Below, piece by piece: positions 58,680-64,000 of a stretch of 64,000 nucleotides of DNA; position 1 is the stretch's first letter; each line of letters begins with the position of its first letter. The stretch is from Blastomyces gilchristii SLH14081 (lineage: Eukaryota > Ascomycota > Eurotiomycetes > Onygenales > Ajellomycetaceae). The stretch spans positions 5,559,510-5,623,509 of the forward strand of contig NW_003101680.1 in NCBI RefSeq assembly GCF_000003855.2, read 5' to 3'. The position numbers were made by a program, and so were the translations under genes. A model generated the notes under the pieces. It was not told where the DNA came from. It was given only the letters and a program-made list of their open reading frames with translations, and did not search any database.

Positions 58680-61010
58680 AAAAACTCAACACAAACACTG
58701 AGATGAACTATAGAATAATTATCAATAGATTATATTATAGATTACTGAAGAGTCATCTCTCTACTATAATCACTGTAACTTTATTCAGAAATATTTATCA
58801 TAAACTGATTATGACTCTGAAGAAATTTTCTGACATCTGAAGTCATCAGAATACAGATAATAAAAGAAAAATAATCAGAAAATTACTACTGAGCTGATAA
58901 GTTTCTCTATTAGATAATAATTTTTAATAACACTAACTTTCTAATTTGAAGAAAATTATGTGAAAATAATCATATATCTGTACTCTGATTTCATAACTCT
59001 TATCTGATAACTTCTGTGAATAATTACTTTGTATATATATATCTCTGAATCTTTCTCTTTAATCAATTGAAAATCCTGAATTCTGAACACTTCTTCAAAT
59101 ACTTAATTTAAATCTTCATATTTGACATCAATTCTGTCTTCAGTTCAATCTTGAGACATACTACAAAGTTAATATACAATATCTAGAATCAGAGTTGAAG
59201 AATCATCAAAGAGTGTCTCTTACAGTGAATGCATGAACTAGTACAAACACTCTTGCATTTATAAGAGTTATATATTATTATATTGATAAGAACTGAACTT
59301 ATTAAGAGATATTAATTGAATTTGAATCATTGATCAGTAGTCATACTGAGAATTATATAGCAGAGATATTAATGACTGTGATTAAAAATGACTATTAAGA
59401 TATTAGTCTCAGTCTTCTTATAATTATAACTGACAATGCTGTGAATAACTACACTATAATAAAGAGCTTAGAGTAAAAATTGACTTTGTATTTCTGAAAT
59501 GATAAACAAGATCATATTCTCTGTATTGCTCATATAATTCAACTTGTGATACAAACACTGATAAAGAATCTTAATATTGAGATGAAGAATAATGAGATAA
59601 CTGATTCTTGAGATAAGAATGAGATGAAAGTGATTACTTAAGTAATCTTTATATTCACTTTACAAAAGATAATATTTTTTAATAATACTTTTTAATATTT
59701 CTTTTTAATAATACTTTTTGATAACACTACTGTTAATTTTGAATAGATTGACTAATAATTTAAATATCACAGATTTGAAACATTACTAATATGATTTGTA
59801 TCTCCTCTAAATAATAATAATGATTTCATGATATTTAATAAATAAACAAATCAGTCACATCACTGAATATGATACAGAATGTTAGAACACAGTGAAGTTC
59901 AATATATAAAATGACTATTCAGACTCTTTGATTGTATCAGATAATTGATCATTGAGTGTAACACTCTGATTGAGAAAAGATTCAGATATTGAAACTTTCT
60001 GATATGAAGTGAACTCAGTTGAAATATGTAATTGATTTACTGTTTCAGTTTTATAAGATAATAAAGACAGTTATAATCACTTATACACTAATACTGCAGT
60101 CAGTCTGATGAGTGTATAACAGTTTATTTACTTATCTTGAGAAGTAGTTGAATCACTCAAAAAGAAATTCAGTCTGAAATGATGCTATAGTGCAGACTAT
60201 TATTACTGTAAGAAATAAACTAGTATATTACTACAGTAAAACTGAACAATCTTTTACAGAGTACTATACTATAGCAGCTCTACTAGATCTCTCTCATTGA
60301 GTTAATATCTACACTTCTTGAGATTGAACAGAGAAGAAATGAGACTTATATATTAAATTAGTCTGAGACTACTACAATATCAACTATCAGAGATTTGAAT
60401 GAGCAGATGTTCAAGATATGAAGACAGTGAAATATAATTCTCTAGTAAGTAATGATCTTTGATAATACTTCATATTATATAGAACTATAATACTAACTTT
60501 GAAACAGAACTTACATACATTAATTACAACTGAAAATCAGACAAAACTATATACTTGTAAAACTGAATTTAATCACTATCTTCAAGATAATCTGATGAAT
60601 TTACATACTAAATCAATTCTAGAGTTATGAAAAATTGTTGAGAGTACATATTCAACTATTACACTGATAATATATAATATTCTGATAATTTCATTGACAG
60701 AAGTGAGAATGAAGTGAAAGTTCAACTCAAGTTAAGATATTTATTACTATCACTGAGAACAATTACAGAGAGAAATAATCAAGAAACTCATGATTGTAAA
60801 ACATAGAATTATCAGACAGTTTAATATCTCTGATCACAGTATATCAGAGAAGTGTAGTTTTTATAAGAAAGTAAAGAATAAACTTGTACAAGAATGTATT
60901 TAGTTATTTCATGAGTATTATCAATAATTATTACCAAATTCTGATTATATAAGTAATCACTGAATGAACTGAATGAGACTGATTTTAATCTTCAGTCTCA
61001 GTCTCATTCT
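58680..61010 (+). pseudogene. hAT transposase (decayed)
   Basis: Around 59160-59560 the plus strand reads KVNIQYLESELKNHQRVSLT, then VNA-TSTNTLAFIRVIYYYI. After that come SHTENYIAEILMTVIK, ITDNAVNNYTIIKSLE, and CIAHIIQLVIQTLIK. These match the hAT catalytic domain in order: D(A)WTS..N..F..V..HYI, TDNA.NN, and C..H..QL. At the first position the catalytic D reads N. The region is interrupted by introns (one near 58900-58960 and equivalents of the introns at 109-213 and 912-974) and by SINE copy 4 near the 3' end. Stops are frequent; no active enzyme is expected. Confidence 0.8.
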
Positions 61011-61012
61011 GA

Positions 61013-61382
61013 GCCCCGGTGGCTGAATGGTTAATGCGGCCACCCGGTAGCGCCTTGGCGTGGGAAACCAAGGCGCGTGGGTTCGAAACCCGCAGGGGAT
61101 ACATTAAATCCGGAACTCAAGCACCTCAGGTTTCTAATAAATACAGAGGTGTACAAATTGCTTCAATGAATCGCTCTATGTTCCTGGGCTGAGAAGTTAT
61201 TATCACATGTATCTAATTGTCACTTCTTTGTATTTTTCTATGTTCTTGTTATCTTGGCGTGGTCTCAACACCTGTATTTCCTCCTGTATAACCAACACTT
61301 GACCTGTATTTAACATCACGCAAGGACTCATCATAAGCTCCGCTTGCATATGAGTATAATGGAAGAATAATAATAATAATAA
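61013..61382 (+). mobile_element. tRNA-derived SINE, copy 4
   Basis: 370 bp, plus strand, the best-preserved copy. A-box TGGCTGAATGG, B-box GGGTTCGAAACCC, end TATAATGGAAG(AAT)n. A perfect 12 bp duplication GTCTCATTCTGA is at 61001-61012 and 61383-61394. The empty site is visible in hAT copy 1 at about 1461-1472. Confidence 0.95.
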
Positions 61383-61622
61383 GTCTCATTCTGATTTTGA
61401 AAGAATGATCATCTTTCACAGTTTATTCTGAAAAATTACTCTCATTTCACTGTTCTTGAATTAAATCTGGTCATTTTTCATATCATTTCTCTCAGAAATG
61501 ATCCATTTTCAGATTTTTTTAAGGCTTGGTTCTGGTGGGACTCACGTCAAGAAATGTATGAGATCAGATCAAATGAAATCAAATGTGAAATTTATGATTC
61601 TGCTGGCCAGTCTATCTGTATA

Positions 61623-62654
61623 CTCTTGAGCTTGATAAGATAATTATTCAATATCTGAAGCTGTGTGCAGAAGTCTTCATAAGTCTGATCTTCATCTACA
61701 CTTATAAGAGTCTATAAGAGTTTAAAAGTTAATATCTTCTTAAGCATGCTAATCTTCATTCAATACTCTTAAGATTAATCACCTGCTTCTAAGATCTTGA
61801 TATTGAAGTCAGAAATGAATATTGTAAGAGAAATGTTTCTCTGTCAGATACTCTGTAATCAATCTAATATCTTTTATTACATAGTAGTGTCTCAAAACAG
61901 AATATCAAGATATTTCATGATATTGTCAGATGTTCATAACACTGATTCACATACTTTTATTCATGAATAAAACTTCTATTTCACACAATTCTTCAATCAT
62001 TCATTAATATATCAATCTTGATTGATTAGTGAACTGATAGCATCTTCATCTATACTCAGTTTCATAAGCATTTTCATTCTTTATAATGAGTAGAGAGTGA
62101 GATCAGAAGTATTGAAATATGTGAAAGTATTTAAGCATTCTTTCAGTGCTTTTATATTTGATTCTGTAAATGTTGAAATTGTATGAATTTCTTATTATAA
62201 TAATTGTTGAATCTCTTTATATTGATATTATTAAGTTGCATGCATATCAGCTATTTATTATTATTATAGTTTCAACATTGCTCAGAGTCACTGTGACACT
62301 GTGTCTATACTTATGTTCAGAGATTCTCTCATATTATTATTAGATATGATTATATTGTTTATTAGATGTGTGATATCTGTGAAGTCTGAAGAAGTGTAAT
62401 TATATAAATATCTCATACATCTGAGTGTCAGAACTCTTAGATCTTTCACTAATATTCTCTTATAAGATCTTATTACAGAGTCAGAGTGACTGATAATCAA
62501 GCTTCTATCTGAGAACTCAGTGTCTGTTTAACTGTGTTTCTCTTTCTTACATGTTGTTACATGTTTAAATATCTCTCAATGAATAATTATTTCTAATGAG
62601 AAGATGATATATAGATAATTATTTCTAATAAGAAGGTAATGAATGTTTTTCTAG
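61623..62654 (-). pseudogene. Gypsy-A copy 4 gag region (decayed)
   Basis: Continues copy 4 after hAT. The open piece 62288-62500 matches the gag start of copy 2 at 25041-25280 (SDSVIRSYKR, VKDLRVLTLR). The primer-binding region is at 62641-62654 (GAATGTTTTTCTAG on the plus strand), next to the 5' LTR. Confidence 0.75.
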
Positions 62655-63019
62655 TATAAGAGATCTACACTGAATAGATCAGTATTATATTGATAGGTCT
62701 TATATAACAAAGAGAAAAATGTTAGAGAAGAAAAAGAAAGAGAAAGTATGAGAATCAGTGATTAAAGTGAATATTTATACATGTATATGGTGATATATGC
62801 AGTGGAGCTTCGGGGTGGAAGAATCTATACATGTTCATGGTGGCTGAGGATCAGTGATTGAGAATGGCTGAGAATCGGAGTGTATGCATTCGTGGTGGCT
62901 GAGGATCAGCAATTGAGAATGGCCCCGAATCGGAGCGTACGCGTTTGAGAATGAAGCGGTTGGAATCTGTGGAGTGTAACGGAATAGTCTATATGATTGA
63001 TCGGGCGCAGCCCGCCACA
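62655..63019 (-). repeat. Gypsy-A copy 4, 5' LTR, outer end unmutated
   Basis: 365 bp. It contains AGAAAAATGTT at 62713-62723, the partner of the primer-binding site, and a TATA-like run near 62770. From about 62810 to 63019 many CG, CC and GG pairs remain (GGCCCCGAATCGGAGCG, ATCGGGCGCAGCCCGCCACA), unlike the matching part of the left LTR. Confidence 0.9.
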
Positions 63020-63591
63020 GAGACTGTACTTCAGTTTATGCTTTAAAAGATGTAAGTGAAGATTTATCAGTATATTTAAATATCTTGATTAATGATAGAG
63101 ATGTATTGATCATCATGATTACAGCTTGTATTATTTCTTCTCAAAGATCTCTTTTTAAGTCACTATTAAATAGTAGACTTCTTGTCTTTTCAGTAATAAT
63201 ATAATTAATGTATTCTGCAGAACTGTTGAATTGTAGTGTATTAGAAGTAATTATCTTATATATGATTTCTTTAATCTGATAATAGATCATAAGATTCTGA
63301 CTTTTAAATTCTCTTTCTTCATCTTAATGAAGAATTTTAACTCTTTATTATATAGTTATCTCTATATCTGTTATGAAATTCACTAGGTTTACTATTGATT
63401 TCTCTTTTGATATTATTAAAATTGCTCATCAGTAGTGTATAGTATTATCAGTGATTTTTAATTAGTAGCTCACACTCTCTCTAGAGACTATATCTTTCTT
63501 ATCAAAGAGTGTCTTCTCTCTCTCTATCAAATCAATGAAGAATCTCATCACTGACTTAATAATTCTTATCATAGATTAAAAAATTGAATGT
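63020..63591 (-). pseudogene. copia upstream coding region (decayed)
   Basis: Joins 43659 once Gypsy-A copy 4 and Gypsy-B are removed (shared GAGACTGTA). Minus-strand copia pol or integrase region with no long frame and no motif I can name with confidence. Cut on the right by Gypsy-A copy 5. Confidence 0.45.
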
Positions 63592-64000
63592 TGTAAGAGA
63601 TCTACGCTGAATAAATCAGTATAATACATAGATCTTATATAATAAAGTGAAAAATGTTAGAGAAGGAAAGAAAGAGAAGGTGCGGGAATCAGTGATCAGA
63701 GTGAATATTTATATATATATGCAGTGAAGCTTCAGAGTGAAAGAATAGAAATTTCATAAGTTTTTCAGCTAAAAATTGATGACTGAGAATTGAAGCTTTT
63801 AGCAGAATCTGTGAAGTGTAATAAAATAGTCTATATAATTGATCAGATGCAGTCTGCCACATTAGTCTCTTCTTTTCAGAAGTGATACAGAGTCATGAGC
63901 ATGTAGTTCTCATCAGTCAAGAGCTGCTGTCTCAGATAATACAGAGCTCAGAGTTCAGATCAGATGATTATAGTCAACTCATTTTATAAGATATTATTGA
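63592..64000 (-). mobile_element. Gypsy-A copy 5, 3' end, cut by window
   Basis: Left LTR 63592-63861 (270 bp, TGTAAGAGATCTACGCTG...GTCTGCCACA), then about 139 bases of the 3' internal region matching Gypsy-A (AGTCAAGAGCTGCTG). The LTR is shorter than in copies 2-4 because it lacks the duplicated U3 units. The element continues beyond the window. Confidence 0.85.

Larger units (their letters stand above)
55407..61614 (+). mobile_element. hAT transposon copy 2, full length, with SINE inside
   Basis: Ends TAGACTGACCGTGTGACC and GCTGGCCAGTCTA. The 8 bp duplication is TCTGTATG/TCTGTATA (55399-55406, 61615-61622), one base apart; Gypsy-A copy 3 shows the empty site at about 39898. 6.2 kb including the SINE, 5.8 kb without. 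It encodes a hAT transposase on the plus strand and an additional coding-like region before it. The short MITEs in this window share its two ends. Confidence 0.9.
50914..63019 (-). mobile_element. Gypsy-A copy 4, split by Gypsy-B and hAT
   Basis: Left LTR 50914-51278 and right LTR 62655-63019, each 365 bp. The 5 bp duplication GAGAC is at 43655-43659 (now separated by Gypsy-B) and 63020-63024. The body is interrupted by hAT (55407-61614). Removing the inserts gives about 5.89 kb, like copy 2. Minus strand. The outer end of the right LTR (about 62810-63019) is almost free of C-to-T change. Confidence 0.9.

Overview
The window looks like a transposon-rich part of an ascomycete genome, probably a Eurotiomycete-type filamentous fungus. 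This rests on the exon structure and protein sequence of the single recognisable intact gene, a fungal membrane-protein fragment beside it, short fungal-style introns, and the types of transposon present. About 94% of the window is very AT-rich repeat DNA altered by C-to-T (G-to-A) changes. Only about 30.3-34.1 kb has ordinary base composition and carries host genes.

Layout. 1-2.4 kb: 3' part of a hAT DNA transposon, an unexplained stretch, a tRNA-like relic and a piece of a hAT-derived MITE. 2.4-10.2 kb: LINE A (Tad1/I-like, minus strand), broken by a 100-N assembly gap with a foreign-looking edge. 10.2-11.0 kb: LTR-like promoter repeat with SINE copy 1. 11.0-12.7 kb: fragment of Gypsy-A (copy 1). 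12.7-26.6 kb: LINE B (minus), interrupted at 19.5-25.8 kb by complete Gypsy-A copy 2, which contains SINE copy 2. 26.6-28.0 kb: plus-strand copia remnant. 28.3-29.7 kb: pogo/Fot1-like transposase relic. 29.7-30.3 kb: hAT MITE and fragment. 30.3-34.1 kb: gene island with a polynucleotide kinase/3'-phosphatase gene (9 exons, minus), a truncated DUF3176-type membrane protein and one doubtful ORF. From 34.05 kb to the end there is one nested block: a minus-strand copia element split by SINE copy 3, a MITE, Gypsy-A copy 3, a second MITE, Gypsy-A copy 4 (itself split by Gypsy-B and by a full hAT that carries SINE copy 4) and the start of Gypsy-A copy 5.

How it fits together. Target-site duplications give an order of insertion: copia, then Gypsy-A copy 4, then Gypsy-B inside its LTR and hAT inside its body, then the SINE inside hAT. 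The SINE ends with the same 3' motif and AAT tail as the LINEs, which suggests the LINE moves it. Both Gypsy families have a primer-binding site that matches a sequence in their own LTR, the sign of self-primed reverse transcription. Gypsy-B also carries what looks like an extra spliced gene on its antisense strand. The mutation pattern hits C before C or G and mostly leaves CpA, unlike classic Neurospora-type RIP. All transposon coding regions are full of stops and are called pseudogenes. Exon borders, family names and boundaries were worked out by eye.
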